From Lachnospiraceae bacterium (lineage in GTDB: Bacteria > Bacillota > Clostridia > Lachnospirales > Lachnospiraceae): a stretch of DNA of 44,736 nucleotides. The stretch covers positions 1 to 44,736 of the forward strand of contig JAILKJ010000024.1 in the NCBI GenBank assembly GCA_024693845.1, written 5' to 3'. Numbering within the stretch: the first letter of the stretch is position 1; each line of letters begins with the position of its first letter. The translations under genes were made by a program, and so were the position numbers. Shown piece by piece: positions 25,826 to 34,808 of the stretch. The notes beneath the pieces were generated by a model. The model was not told where the DNA came from, made no database searches, and was given only the letters and a program-made list of their open reading frames with translations.

Positions 25826-27155
25826 GAAAAGATCGGATCTGACGCAGAGGATCATCGTGTTGGAATGCCTGCTGGAAGTCTGGGAAAATGAAGCCTTTCT
25901 GACGGCGGTGCTGTCGCAGGCTTTGACCAAATACGATCATCTTGAGCCGGAAAAAAAGAACTTCATCAGGCAGCTTGCCGATGGCTGTGTTCGTATGCAG
26001 GTCCGGCTCGACTATGCGATCAATACCATATCCAAAACCAAAACCGATAAGATGAAGCCCGTGATAAGGGCGATACTGAGGATGGGGGCTTACCAGCTTT
26101 TGTACATGCCCCGCATCCCTTCTTTTTCTGCGGTCAACGAGTCGGTGGCCCTGGCCCGCAAAAAGGGCTTTGCAGGATTATCCGGCTTTGTGAACGGCGT
26201 TCTGCGCAACCTGGACCGGAAAAAGGATCAGATCCCATGGCCGAAGAGGGAGGAGGATCTGTATGAGTATCTTTCGATACATTACAGCGTCCCGAAATGG
26301 CTGGTCAGCCGGATCGAAGGGGAACTACCTGATGAGGAAAAGGAAAGGCTGGAGGATGTTCTCTCTGCCCTTACAAAAAAACGCCCCCTCTGCATGCGCC
26401 TTTCGAGGCGGATGTCGCAGGAAGAAAAGGATGCGTTTCTCGCCTCTCTATCCGAAAGAGGGATCGACATAAGGCCTTCAGAAGAGTTAGCTTATGCTTA
26501 CTTTTTGGAAGGGGTTGACGGAATTGAAAGTCTTCCCGGCTACGGAAAGGGAAAGTTCTATCTGCAGGATATCGGCTCCATGCTGGTTACAGAGAATGCG
26601 GGAATACAGCCCGGTGACTTTGTGGTGGATGTCTGCGCCGCACCCGGGGGCAAAGCACTGCATGCAGCCGAACTTTTGGAGGGAACCGGCGGACATGTCC
26701 TGGCCAGGGACCTTTCGGAAAGGAGGACCGAGCGTCTGAAGCAGAATATCAGACAGAGCGGTCTTACCGATGTGGAAGCGGGCGTATTTGATGCGACGGT
26801 GCGGGATGAAAACCTGATCGGAAAGGCGGATGTACTGATCGCGGATCTTCCCTGCAGCGGACTGGGCGTTATGGGACGCAAGAGTGATATCAAATATCAT
26901 ATCAGTGAGGAGAAGATCGGGGAGCTGCAAATACTACAGCGAAGGATCCTGGATACGATATGGGAGTATGTAAAATGCGGCGGCATTCTTTTATATGCCA
27001 CCTGCACCATGACAAGGGCGGAGAACGAGGAAAACAGGGATTATATCCTTTCCCATTTTCCCTTTGAGTTGGAAAAGGAGCTTCGGCTCACCCCCGGCCT
27101 GACGGAATGTGACGGCTTTTATCTGGCCCGTTTCCGCAGAAAGGAAGAGGCATGA
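25818..27155 (+). CDS. rsmB: 16S rRNA (cytosine-C5)-methyltransferase RsmB
   Basis: Methylates C967 of 16S rRNA with S-adenosylmethionine. The N-terminal NusB-like RNA-binding region (about residues 1-140, with AVNESVALARKKGFAGLSGFVNGVLR) precedes the Rossmann methyltransferase: VVDVCAAPGGKALHAAELL (SAM loop), ADLPCSGLGVMGRKSD and the second catalytic Cys in YATCTMTRAENEEN. At 445 residues it is normal length. The start is TTG 25818 with AAGGGAG 6 bases upstream. An earlier in-frame ATG lies inside fmt without a ribosome site and would add a non-family N-terminus. It overlaps fmt by 8 bases and rlmN by 4. Confidence 0.95.
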   Translation: MAEKRSDLTQRIIVLECLLEVWENEAFLTAVLSQALTKYDHLEPEKKNFIRQLADGCVRMQVRLDYAINTISKTKTDKMKPVIRAILRMGAYQLLYMPRIPSFSAVNESVALARKKGFAGLSGFVNGVLRNLDRKKDQIPWPKREEDLYEYLSIHYSVPKWLVSRIEGELPDEEKERLEDVLSALTKKRPLCMRLSRRMSQEEKDAFLASLSERGIDIRPSEELAYAYFLEGVDGIESLPGYGKGKFYLQDIGSMLVTENAGIQPGDFVVDVCAAPGGKALHAAELLEGTGGHVLARDLSERRTERLKQNIRQSGLTDVEAGVFDATVRDENLIGKADVLIADLPCSGLGVMGRKSDIKYHISEEKIGELQILQRRILDTIWEYVKCGGILLYATCTMTRAENEENRDYILSHFPFELEKELRLTPGLTECDGFYLARFRRKEEA

Positions 27156-28189
27156 CAGATCTGAAATCCCTTACCCGTGAGGAACTTACGGATTATATCA
27201 TATCACTGGGAGAGAAGAAATTCAGGGCTTCCCAGCTTTATGAATGGATGCATGTCCATCTTGCCGGGAGCCTGGATGATATGACAAACCTGCCGGCAAC
27301 TTTGAAAGAAAGATTAAAGCAGGAGTGTATCTATACGGTGGCTGATATGGCTGAGCGCCATATCTCAAAGGAAGACGGAACCCAGAAGTTTCTTTTTTCC
27401 ATGGCCGACGGTCAGATGATCGAGAGCGTGTTCATGCCCTATAAGCATGGTAACAGTGTATGCATCTCATCCCAGGCAGGATGCCGGATGGGGTGCGCTT
27501 TTTGTGCCTCCACCATCGGCGGTCTTGTAAGGAATCTGACGGCGGCGGAGATGCTGGAACAGATCTATGCGATCACCAGGATCACGGGAGAGCGGGTAAG
27601 CAATGTGGTGGTCATGGGAACCGGGGAACCCCTTGATAACTATGACAATCTTGTAAGGTTTATCCGTCTTCTGACAGATGAAAAGGGACAGAACTTAAGC
27701 CAGCGGAGCATTACGGTCTCCACCTGCGGTCTGGCGGAGAAGATAGGCAGGCTGGCAGAGGAGCATTTCCAGATCACCCTGGCTCTTTCTCTGCATGCCG
27801 TCACGGATGAGAAAAGAAGGCAGATCATGCCTGTGGCCCGAAGCTACAGCATAGCGCAGCTGATGGAAGCCTGCCGGGGATATTTTGAGACCACCGGCCG
27901 TCGGATCACCTTTGAATACAGCCTGATCGCCGGGGTGAACGATACCGATGCCGATGTGGAAGGACTGAGCAGCCTGGCCCGCAGCGTGGGGGCTCATGTG
28001 AACCTGATCCCCGTAAATCCGGTGACGGAGACCTCCTTTGTACCCCCTGACAGACGGCAGGCGGATGTTTTTAAAAATAAACTTGAAAAAAATCACATAA
28101 ATGTTACTATTAGAAGGAGTATGGGCCGAGATATAGACGGTGCCTGCGGACAATTACGCAGGAAAAGTCTTGGCCTGGAGAAGGAATAA
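27152..28189 (+). CDS. rlmN: 23S rRNA (adenine-2503-C2)/tRNA-A37 methyltransferase RlmN
   Basis: A 345-residue radical SAM enzyme that methylates A2503 of 23S rRNA and often A37 of some tRNAs, in the cytoplasm. The cluster motif CRMGCAFCAST (about residues 110-120), SSQAGC just before it, the mid-domain GTGEPLDNYDN and LSLHAV, and the C-terminal GRDIDGACGQLR with the second catalytic cysteine are all intact. The N-terminal helical domain (FRASQLYEWMH) is usual. ATG 27152 overlaps the rsmB stop (ATGA), giving coupled translation of two ribosome-modifying enzymes. Confidence 0.97.
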   Translation: MTDLKSLTREELTDYIISLGEKKFRASQLYEWMHVHLAGSLDDMTNLPATLKERLKQECIYTVADMAERHISKEDGTQKFLFSMADGQMIESVFMPYKHGNSVCISSQAGCRMGCAFCASTIGGLVRNLTAAEMLEQIYAITRITGERVSNVVVMGTGEPLDNYDNLVRFIRLLTDEKGQNLSQRSITVSTCGLAEKIGRLAEEHFQITLALSLHAVTDEKRRQIMPVARSYSIAQLMEACRGYFETTGRRITFEYSLIAGVNDTDADVEGLSSLARSVGAHVNLIPVNPVTETSFVPPDRRQADVFKNKLEKNHINVTIRRSMGRDIDGACGQLRRKSLGLEKE

Positions 28190-28207
28190 CGGTGGGAGGA
28201 ACCCGGG

Positions 28208-28963
28208 TTGCTTAGGGCATTTTCCGTCACAGATATAGGACGAAGAAGACAATTGAATCAGGATTACGTATATTGCTCATCGAATCCGGTGGGAAATATG
28301 CCCAATCTCTTTATCGTCGCAGACGGAATGGGCGGCCATAAGGCCGGAGATTATGCATCCCGTTATACGGTTGAGACCATTGAAAGGGAGATCAAATCTT
28401 CCTTTGAAAAGAATCCCTCCATTATCATTAAGAAGGCGATCCAGACCGCGAATCATGAGATCCGTCTCAAGGCCGCAGAGGATCCCAATCTGACGGGTAT
28501 GGGAACCACTGTTGTGGTAGCTACCGTGATCGGCAGATATCTGCAGGTGGCGAATGTGGGAGATTCCCGTCTTTACGTTGCAAACAGTCAGGAGATCAGA
28601 CAGATCACAAGAGACCATTCCCTGGTTGAGGAGATGATCCGTCTGGGAGGCCTGAAACGGGAGGAAGCCAGACTTCACCCGGATAAGAACATTATTACAC
28701 GCGCCATCGGGGCTATGGAGACGGTGGATGTGGACTTTTTCACCGTAGAACTGAATCCCACGGACAAGATCCTGATGTGCAGCGACGGTCTGACCAACAT
28801 GGTTGATGACAATCAGATCCTTCAGATCTTAAATCAGTTCCCGGAAGACAAGACATTGGTAGAAACGGCGCGCGCATTGATCGATGCGGCGAATGAGAAC
28901 GGCGGTAAGGATAATATCGGCGTTGTTTTGGTGCGCCCTTATGCAGATGAGGTGATGAAATGA
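28208..28963 (+). CDS. prpC: PP2C-family Ser/Thr phosphatase (PrpC/Stp)
   Basis: A 251-residue metal-dependent phosphatase that reverses phosphorylation by the adjacent PASTA kinase. The PPM motifs are intact: TDIGRRRQLNQDYVY, FIVADGMGGHKAGDYAS, LTGMGTTVVVATV, VANVGDSRLYV, RAIGAMETVDVDFF, LMCSDGLTNMV and GGKDNIGVVLV. There is no signal peptide or TM, so it is cytosolic. The start is TTG 28208 after GGGAGGAACCCGGG. Its stop overlaps the kinase start by 4 bases (ATGA), the usual arrangement of this phosphatase-kinase pair. Confidence 0.96.
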   Translation: MLRAFSVTDIGRRRQLNQDYVYCSSNPVGNMPNLFIVADGMGGHKAGDYASRYTVETIEREIKSSFEKNPSIIIKKAIQTANHEIRLKAAEDPNLTGMGTTVVVATVIGRYLQVANVGDSRLYVANSQEIRQITRDHSLVEEMIRLGGLKREEARLHPDKNIITRAIGAMETVDVDFFTVELNPTDKILMCSDGLTNMVDDNQILQILNQFPEDKTLVETARALIDAANENGGKDNIGVVLVRPYADEVMK

Positions 28964-31251
28964 TAACAATTGGAATGGTGATCGGCGATCGGTATGAAGT
29001 GCTGGAGAAGATCGGGACCGGCGGAATGAGCGATGTCTATAAGGCAAAGGATAACAAGCTCAACCGGTATGTTGCGATCAAGGTATTGAAGTCGGAGTTT
29101 TCCGAGAATACCAATTTCGTATCCAAATTCCGGGTTGAGGCGCAGGCAGCTGCCCGTCTGACCCATCCGAACATCGTAAACGTCTATGATGTCGGTGAGG
29201 AGGGAGATACGCACTATATCGTGATGGAGCTCGTTGAAGGCATCACGCTGAAGAATTATATTGAGAAAAAAGCCCGCCTTTCGGTAAAGGAAGCCATCAG
29301 TATCGCCATCCAGGTATCCATGGGTATCGAGGCTGCACATAATAACCATATCATCCACAGGGATATCAAGCCCCAGAACATCATGATCTCCAAAGAGGGT
29401 AAGGTGAAGATCGCGGACTTCGGTATCGCCAAGGCCGCTACCTCCAATACCATTACTTCCAATGTAATGGGTTCCGTGCATTACACCTCGCCGGAGCAGG
29501 CAAGAGGCGGCTTTTCCGATGAGAGAAGCGATATCTATTCCCTGGGATGTACCATGTATGAGATGTTGACAGGACGCGTTCCTTTTGACGGGGAGACCAC
29601 CGTCGCTATTGCGATCCGTCATATCCAGGAGGAGATGCCTTCACCCAGGGAGTTTGTATCCGAGATCCCCGTATGTGTTGAGCAGATCATCTTCAAATGT
29701 ACCCAGAAGAGTCCGGACCGCAGATATCAGTCCGTCAGCGAGCTGATCGTGGATCTGAAGAAATCCCTGATCACGCCCAATGAGAACTTTGTTAAGATCA
29801 TTGATGCCGATACCGGCGGTGCCACCAAGACCATTTCCGAGGAAGATCTCGAGCAGATCAAGCGTCAGACCGGAAACATCTATCTCGGCAAGGTGACCGA
29901 GGCGGAAGAGCCTCAGAGCTGGGAGGAGGAAGAGGTAGAGGAGATCGAAGAGGAAGAGATCCCTCAGGAGTATGAAACGGAAGAAGAGCCCGAGGAGGAC
30001 GACGAGGAAGAACTTCGCAGGCAGCGGGCAGCCCAGCGCCGCAGACAGATGCAGCTGCAGCGGCAGCGGGAAGAGCGTGAGCGCCAGAACCGTAAGGCAC
30101 GGGCTAAAAAGCAGCGTCTGGATGACGATTTTGAAGATGAAGAGGACAAGATGGAGAAGGTGACGACCGTCCTTGCCATTGTGGCAGCGGTGATCATCGG
30201 TATCCTGGCACTTTTGATCCTGGCTAATATCACCGGTCTGATCGGCGGCAAGAAGGATAAGGATGAGGATGGGATCGAGGGAAGTATCCTGGAGGATACC
30301 CTTTCCCAGGAGGAGGGCGATCTGATGCCCGATGATGCCGTAGTCATGATCAATGTAGTGGGTAAGGATCTTGATACCGCCAAAGCCGAACTGGCAGCCA
30401 TTGAACTTGGTATCAAGGCAACGGAGCAGGAATCCGAGCAGTTTGAAAAGGGTATCGTTATCAGCCAGGATATCGCTGAGGGAGCATCGGTTGCCAAGAA
30501 TTCCACCATCAACCTCATCGTATCCAGCGGAAGCAGCGATAAAGCGGATATCACCGTGGTTGACGTTGTGGGCAAGACCGAGGCGGATGCCAAGAAGGCA
30601 CTGGAGGATCTGGGACTTGTGGTAGAGGCTACCACGGATAACTCCGATACGGTAGAGGCCGGAAAGGTGATCTCACAGGCACCCACGGCGGGAGATAAGG
30701 TGGAAAAAGGTGCCACCGTGCGTCTGATCGTCAGCGCCGGTGTTAAGGAAGAAAAAGTAACCGTGCCCGACCTGCGTGGCATGTCTGAAGCAGCAGCCAA
30801 GGAAAAGCTGACGGCCTCCGGACTTGCGGTGGGTTCCGTTTCAACGGTGAATTCCGATACGGTTACCGCAGGCTGTGTGGTTTCCCAGAGCAGTGAACCC
30901 GGAGCCGAGGTGAAGAAAGGAAGCAGTGTGAACATCCAGCTTTCCGTCGGACCCAAAGCCCACACCTATAAGTATGTGGCTTCCCTGAATGCACCCACAG
31001 GCTATACCGCCGGTGAGGTTACCATCACCATTAAGGATGCCAACGGTACCACCAAGAGCTTTACGACTACCACCTTCCCGTGTGCGGTCAATGAGACCGG
31101 CTTTACGGCAGCAACGGGAACGCTTACCTATACCTATAAGAAAAAGGATACTCAGACGGTCATGAATCCGGAGACCGGAGAAGAGTATGAGGAAGAGATC
31201 GAAACGGATGTGACCAGCAATCCCGTCAGCGTTCAATTTACCGAGGAATAA
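28960..31251 (+). CDS. prkC: PASTA-domain Ser/Thr protein kinase (PrkC/Stk1) with C-terminal extension
   Basis: A 763-residue single-pass membrane kinase that senses cell-wall fragments. N-terminal kinase domain (1-275): GTGGMSDVY loop, ATP Lys41 in YVAIKVLK, catalytic Asp135 in HRDIKPQN, DFG at 153-155, and activation-segment threonines ahead of GSVHYTSPEQA. A very acidic, then Arg/Gln-rich juxtamembrane stretch (about 310-395) leads to one TM (about 400-420). Outside lie three PASTA repeats (about 445-510, 513-580, 582-648), e.g. VPDLRGMSEAAAKEKL. After the third repeat is an extra 100-residue beta-rich tail (KYVASLNAPTGYTAGEVTI...) not part of the PASTA unit. It is coupled to prpC and followed by rsgA after 7 bases. 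Confidence 0.95.
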   Translation: MITIGMVIGDRYEVLEKIGTGGMSDVYKAKDNKLNRYVAIKVLKSEFSENTNFVSKFRVEAQAAARLTHPNIVNVYDVGEEGDTHYIVMELVEGITLKNYIEKKARLSVKEAISIAIQVSMGIEAAHNNHIIHRDIKPQNIMISKEGKVKIADFGIAKAATSNTITSNVMGSVHYTSPEQARGGFSDERSDIYSLGCTMYEMLTGRVPFDGETTVAIAIRHIQEEMPSPREFVSEIPVCVEQIIFKCTQKSPDRRYQSVSELIVDLKKSLITPNENFVKIIDADTGGATKTISEEDLEQIKRQTGNIYLGKVTEAEEPQSWEEEEVEEIEEEEIPQEYETEEEPEEDDEEELRRQRAAQRRRQMQLQRQREERERQNRKARAKKQRLDDDFEDEEDKMEKVTTVLAIVAAVIIGILALLILANITGLIGGKKDKDEDGIEGSILEDTLSQEEGDLMPDDAVVMINVVGKDLDTAKAELAAIELGIKATEQESEQFEKGIVISQDIAEGASVAKNSTINLIVSSGSSDKADITVVDVVGKTEADAKKALEDLGLVVEATTDNSDTVEAGKVISQAPTAGDKVEKGATVRLIVSAGVKEEKVTVPDLRGMSEAAAKEKLTASGLAVGSVSTVNSDTVTAGCVVSQSSEPGAEVKKGSSVNIQLSVGPKAHTYKYVASLNAPTGYTAGEVTITIKDANGTTKSFTTTTFPCAVNETGFTAATGTLTYTYKKKDTQTVMNPETGEEYEEEIETDVTSNPVSVQFTEE

Positions 31252-31258
31252 GGAAGGT

Positions 31259-32203
31259 ATGACCGGGATAAGGAAAGAAGAGATTACCGGACGCGGGCAG
31301 GAACTCCTGGAAGGCAGGATCATCCGCGGGATCGCAGGTTTTTACTATGTACAGACTGACGGCCTGCTTTATGAATGCAAGGCCAAAGGCCTGTTCCGTC
31401 TTGACGGGATCAAGCCCCTGGTGGGCGATAATTGCCGGATCATGCCGGTAGAGGAGAGCGATCCGGATCCGGAGGCGCTTCCCGTGGGTAACATCGTAGA
31501 GATCCTGCCCCGTGAAAACAACCTTCTGAGGCCTGCGGTAGCAAATGTGGATCAGGCTCTGATCGTGTTTGCAATACGTGATCCTGAGCCAAATTTCGGC
31601 GTTCTGGACACCTTCCTGCTTCGGATGGAACTGACGCAGGTTCCCGTGATCCTGGGATTTAATAAAGCCGATCTGGATGCGGAAGGGCAGCTGCAACAAA
31701 AGATCACGCAGATCTATGCTCCTACAGGCTATCCGATGGCTTTTTTCAGTGCTAAGAAAAGGACGGGCCTTGAACAGATCAAAGCGCTGCTCAAGGGCAA
31801 AACAACGGCTCTGGCAGGGCCCAGCGGTGCAGGGAAATCCTCTCTGATCAACCTGATGCAAAAGGATGTCAGAATGGAGACCATGTCGGTCAGCGCCAAG
31901 ACCCAAAGAGGCCGGCACACCACCAGACACAGTGAGCTGATCCCCTTAGAGGAGGGAGGTTATATCTGTGATACACCGGGATTTACCTCCCTCGGAAGCG
32001 AGGGTATCGATAAAGAACAGATTCAGCTGGGTTTCAGAGAGATCGGAAAATGGCGTGGCGGCTGCCGCTTTGCACAATGCAGCCACATCACGGAGCCCGA
32101 CTGCAGCGTCAGAGAGAAGCTTCAGGAGGGGCTCATCAGCCCGGAGCGTTATGAAAGCTATGTGAGAATGTACCGGGAATGTGAGAGCAGAAAAAAGTTT
32201 TGA
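31259..32203 (+). CDS. rsgA: Small ribosomal subunit biogenesis GTPase RsgA
   Basis: A circularly permuted GTPase that checks late maturation of the 30S subunit. Order: N-terminal OB domain (about residues 15-80), G4 motif GFNKADL before G1 GPSGAGKSSLINLM (about 182-195), then G3 DTPGFTSL, as expected for the permuted family. The C-terminal zinc knuckle is present as CRFAQCSHITEPDC. At 314 residues the length is typical. ATG 31259 has AAGGAAGG directly upstream. It sits between the PASTA kinase and rpe, the classic Firmicutes order; in other species the kinase phosphorylates this GTPase. Confidence 0.96.
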   Translation: MTGIRKEEITGRGQELLEGRIIRGIAGFYYVQTDGLLYECKAKGLFRLDGIKPLVGDNCRIMPVEESDPDPEALPVGNIVEILPRENNLLRPAVANVDQALIVFAIRDPEPNFGVLDTFLLRMELTQVPVILGFNKADLDAEGQLQQKITQIYAPTGYPMAFFSAKKRTGLEQIKALLKGKTTALAGPSGAGKSSLINLMQKDVRMETMSVSAKTQRGRHTTRHSELIPLEEGGYICDTPGFTSLGSEGIDKEQIQLGFREIGKWRGGCRFAQCSHITEPDCSVREKLQEGLISPERYESYVRMYRECESRKKF

Positions 32204-32219
32204 TAAGGGAGGAATGGTT

Positions 32220-32885
32220 ATGTACGCATTAGCTCCGTCAATCCTGGCGGCGGATTTTGCCAGGCTGGGAGAGCAGGTAGAGCAGATCGAAAGCGCGGGA
32301 GGCAATATGCTTCATATCGATGTAATGGATGGTGTGTTCGTTCCTTCCATTTCATTCGGATTTCCCATCATCCGGTCGATCCGTAAAAAATCCAAGATGT
32401 TCTTTGATGTGCATCTGATGATCACGGCACCGGAGAGATATGTGGAAGAGTTCGCGGAAGCGGGAGCAGATGGACTGACCATCCATGTGGAGGCCTGTCA
32501 ATGTATGGTAGACACCCTTGAGAAGATCCGTTCACTGGGAATGCAGCCCGGTGTATCCCTTCATCCCCAGACGCCCGTATCTGCAGTATATCCTTATCTG
32601 GACAAGGTGGACAGAGTGCTGGTGATGACGGTGAATACCGGTTTCGGCGGTCAGCAGTATATCGAAGGCTGTACCAAAAAGATCACCATGCTCAGGGATG
32701 AGATCAAAAGAAGAAATCTTCCCGTGGATGTTGAGGTGGACGGCGGCGTGAACCGCGATAACATGGACAAGATCCTTGAGGCGGGAGCCAACATCCTTGT
32801 TTCCGGTTCTTCGGTGTTTAAAGGGGATCTGGCAGCAAACATGCATTATTTCCTGGATGGGATGAAGAAGTACGAGGAAGCGTAA
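32220..32885 (+). CDS. rpe: Ribulose-phosphate 3-epimerase
   Basis: A 221-residue TIM-barrel enzyme interconverting ribulose 5-phosphate and xylulose 5-phosphate. Signature strands are LAPSILAADFARLG, HIDVMDGVFVPSISFG (metal-binding His and Asp), DVHLMI, MTVNTGFGGQQYI and VDGGVNRDN. I chose ATG 32220 because AAGGGAGG (32205-32212) lies 7 bases upstream; the ATG at 32214 is only 1 base from that site. It is the last gene of the housekeeping run. It would also feed xylulose 5-phosphate into the pentose pathway after xylose release by the GH120-like enzyme, although that link is only suggestive. Confidence 0.97.
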   Translation: MYALAPSILAADFARLGEQVEQIESAGGNMLHIDVMDGVFVPSISFGFPIIRSIRKKSKMFFDVHLMITAPERYVEEFAEAGADGLTIHVEACQCMVDTLEKIRSLGMQPGVSLHPQTPVSAVYPYLDKVDRVLVMTVNTGFGGQQYIEGCTKKITMLRDEIKRRNLPVDVEVDGGVNRDNMDKILEAGANILVSGSSVFKGDLAANMHYFLDGMKKYEEA

Positions 32886-32908
32886 GCTTATTGATCAGTG
32901 CAAATCAA

Positions 32909-32936
32909 AAGCCCGGCGGATAAAACCGCCGGGCTT
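32909..32936. terminator. Bidirectional terminator between rpe and the GGGtGRT gene
   Basis: AAGCCCGGCGG (32909-32919) and CCGCCGGGCTT (32926-32936) form a perfect 11-base stem with a 6-base ATAAAA loop. TATAATTTA follows on the plus strand; TTTGATTTG follows on the minus strand. Confidence 0.88.
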
Positions 32937-32959
32937 ATAATTTACTCTGTATAGCAGGA

Positions 32960-33979
32960 TCAGAACTTGCCTGCCTTAGCTGCTTCCTCGATGGAAACGG
33001 CTACGGAAACGGTCATACCAACCATCGGGTTGTTACCTGCGCCGATCAGACCCATCATCTCAACGTGAGCGGGAACGGAAGAGGAACCTGCGAACTGTGC
33101 ATCGGAATGCATACGGCCCATGGTATCGGTCATACCGTAGGATGCAGGACCTGCTGCCATGTTATCGGGATGAAGGGTACGTCCGGTACCGCCACCGGAT
33201 GCAACGGAGAAGTACTTCTTGCCTGCATCGGTACGCTCTTTCTTATAGGTACCTGCAACGGGATGCTGGAATCTGGTAGGGTTGGTGGAGTTACCGGTGA
33301 TGGATACGTCCACGTTCTCCTTCCACATGATAGCAACACCTTCCTGAACATCGTTAGCGCCATAGCAGTTAACCAGTGCACGAGGGCTGTTTGCATCCTT
33401 GGAGTAGCACTTGCGGGAAACTTCTTTAAGCTCGCCGGTGAAGTAATCATACTCGGTCTCAACATGGGTAAAGCCGTTGATACGGGAGATGATCTGAGCG
33501 GCATCCTTACCGAGACCGTTCAGGATAACGCGAAGGGGTTTCTGACGAACCTTGTTAGCCTTCTCTGCGATACCGATGGCACCTTCAGCTGCTGCGAAGG
33601 ACTCATGACCTGCCAGGAATGCGAAGCACTCGGTATCCTCTTCAAGAAGCATCTTACCCAGGTTACCATGGCCGAGACCTACCTTACGGCGGTCAGCAAC
33701 GGAACCGGGGATACAGAAGGACTGAAGGCCCTCACCGATGGCTGCAGCAGCCTCGGAAGCCTTACGGCAGTTCTTCTTGATAGCGATGGCAGCACCTACG
33801 GTGTATGCCCACTTAGCATTCTCGAAGCAGATAGGCTGAATGTTCTCAACCATGTGATATACATCAAGGCCAGCGTCCTTGGTGATCTGCTCTGCCTCAT
33901 CGATCGATCCGATACCATACTCTGCAAGCTTGGCAAGGATCTGTTTTTCTCTTCTTTCATATGATTCAAATTTTGCCAT
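32960..33979 (-). CDS. GGGtGRT protein (conserved, function unknown)
   Basis: A 339-residue soluble protein without signal peptide or TM. The naming motif GGGTGRT is at residues 262-268, in a long conserved run that continues HPDNMAAGPASYGMTDTMG and GSSSVPAHVEMMGLIGAGNNPMVGMTV. Six cysteines are scattered (51, 71, 89, 118, 191, 205) with no CxxC motif. A Gly-rich region with VILNGLGKDAAQIIS (about 151-165) resembles a nucleotide-binding turn, but that is only an impression. The family is named for its motif and I know no established function. It lies 74 bases downstream of a NifU-like scaffold gene in the same direction, and AAAGGAAAAG precedes its ATG, so it may act in, or depend on, iron-sulfur chemistry. 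Confidence 0.9.
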   Translation of the reverse strand: MAKFESYERREKQILAKLAEYGIGSIDEAEQITKDAGLDVYHMVENIQPICFENAKWAYTVGAAIAIKKNCRKASEAAAAIGEGLQSFCIPGSVADRRKVGLGHGNLGKMLLEEDTECFAFLAGHESFAAAEGAIGIAEKANKVRQKPLRVILNGLGKDAAQIISRINGFTHVETEYDYFTGELKEVSRKCYSKDANSPRALVNCYGANDVQEGVAIMWKENVDVSITGNSTNPTRFQHPVAGTYKKERTDAGKKYFSVASGGGTGRTLHPDNMAAGPASYGMTDTMGRMHSDAQFAGSSSVPAHVEMMGLIGAGNNPMVGMTVSVAVSIEEAAKAGKF

Positions 33980-34053
33980 TTTCTTTTCCTTTCTTAGATA
34001 AAAATATATAAATGCTCAAAATTCTGGGATCAAAAAACTAATCCTGCCTGCGA

Positions 34054-34746
34054 TCACTCTTTGCGGGGATCGATAAATCTTACTGCATCAGCAACGCGGC
34101 CGTACTGTCCGGAAGCTTTCTCTACAGCAGTAGCAGCATCATCACCGGCTTTGATGAAGTCCATCATCTTGCCGAAGTTGATATATTTGTAACCGATGAT
34201 CTCATCAGACTCATCCAGTGCAAGCTGGGTGATGTATCCGTCAGTCAGCTCAAGGTATCTGGGGCCCTTCTCAAGAGTACCGTAAGTGGTACCAACCATG
34301 GATCTTGCGCCCTTACCAAGGTCTTCAAGACCTGCGCCGATCTGCAGACCGTCTTCGGAGAATGCGCTCTGGGTACGACCGTAAACGATCTGAAGGAAGA
34401 GCTCTCTCATAGCGGTGTTGATAGCGTCACATACAAGGTCGGTATTCAGTGCCTCGAGAACGGTCAGGCCCGGAAGGATCTCCGATGCCATTGCTGCGGA
34501 ATGGGTCATACCGGAGCAACCGATGGTCTCTACCAGTGCTTCCTGAATGATACCGTCCTTAACATTTAAGGACAGCTTGCAGCAGCCCTGCTGGGGAGCA
34601 CACCAACCGATGCCGTGGGTATAACCGGAAATATCCTTAACTTCCTTGGCCTTCACCCATTTAGCTTCCTCGGGGATAGGAGCTGCGCCGTGTTTTGCGC
34701 CCTGATGTACCGGACACATAGCTTTCACTTCTGTTGAATAAATCAT
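34054..34746 (-). CDS. NifU-like iron-sulfur cluster assembly scaffold protein, divergent
   Basis: A 230-residue cytosolic protein. Residues 45-105 align with the NifU/IscU N-domain: KLSLNVKDGIIQEALVETIG, then Cys77 at the conserved GCG position, then THSAAMASEILPGLTVLEAL. The other cluster ligands do not line up with IscU: Cys49, Cys55 and Cys56 (GWCAPQQGCC) are shifted, and Cys106 follows. Cys11 and two His in the first 20 residues (CPVHQGAKHG) could add ligands. The last 110 residues (KGARSMVGTTYGTLEKGPRYLEL...) are outside the NifU domain. ATG 34746 has a perfect AAGGAGGT Shine-Dalgarno (34754-34761, minus) 7 bases upstream and a strong promoter. It is first in a two-gene unit with the GGGtGRT gene. 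Confidence 0.85.
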   Translation of the reverse strand: MIYSTEVKAMCPVHQGAKHGAAPIPEEAKWVKAKEVKDISGYTHGIGWCAPQQGCCKLSLNVKDGIIQEALVETIGCSGMTHSAAMASEILPGLTVLEALNTDLVCDAINTAMRELFLQIVYGRTQSAFSEDGLQIGAGLEDLGKGARSMVGTTYGTLEKGPRYLELTDGYITQLALDESDEIIGYKYINFGKMMDFIKAGDDAATAVEKASGQYGRVADAVRFIDPRKE

Positions 34747-34779
34747 GTAATAGACCTCCTTCTATGGCTTTTTAAAAAA

Positions 34780-34808
34780 ATTATACAGTCAAATCATGCA
34801 TTTGTACA
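34780..34808 (-). promoter_or_regulatory. Promoter of the scaffold-GGGtGRT operon, with dyad at the -35
   Basis: On the minus strand TGTACA (34803-34808), 17-base spacer, and consensus TATAAT (34780-34785). An inverted repeat ACAGAA-ATAA-TTCTGT (34806-34821) touches the -35 box and could be an operator. The leader is about 30 bases and ends in AAGGAGGT. Confidence 0.7.
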
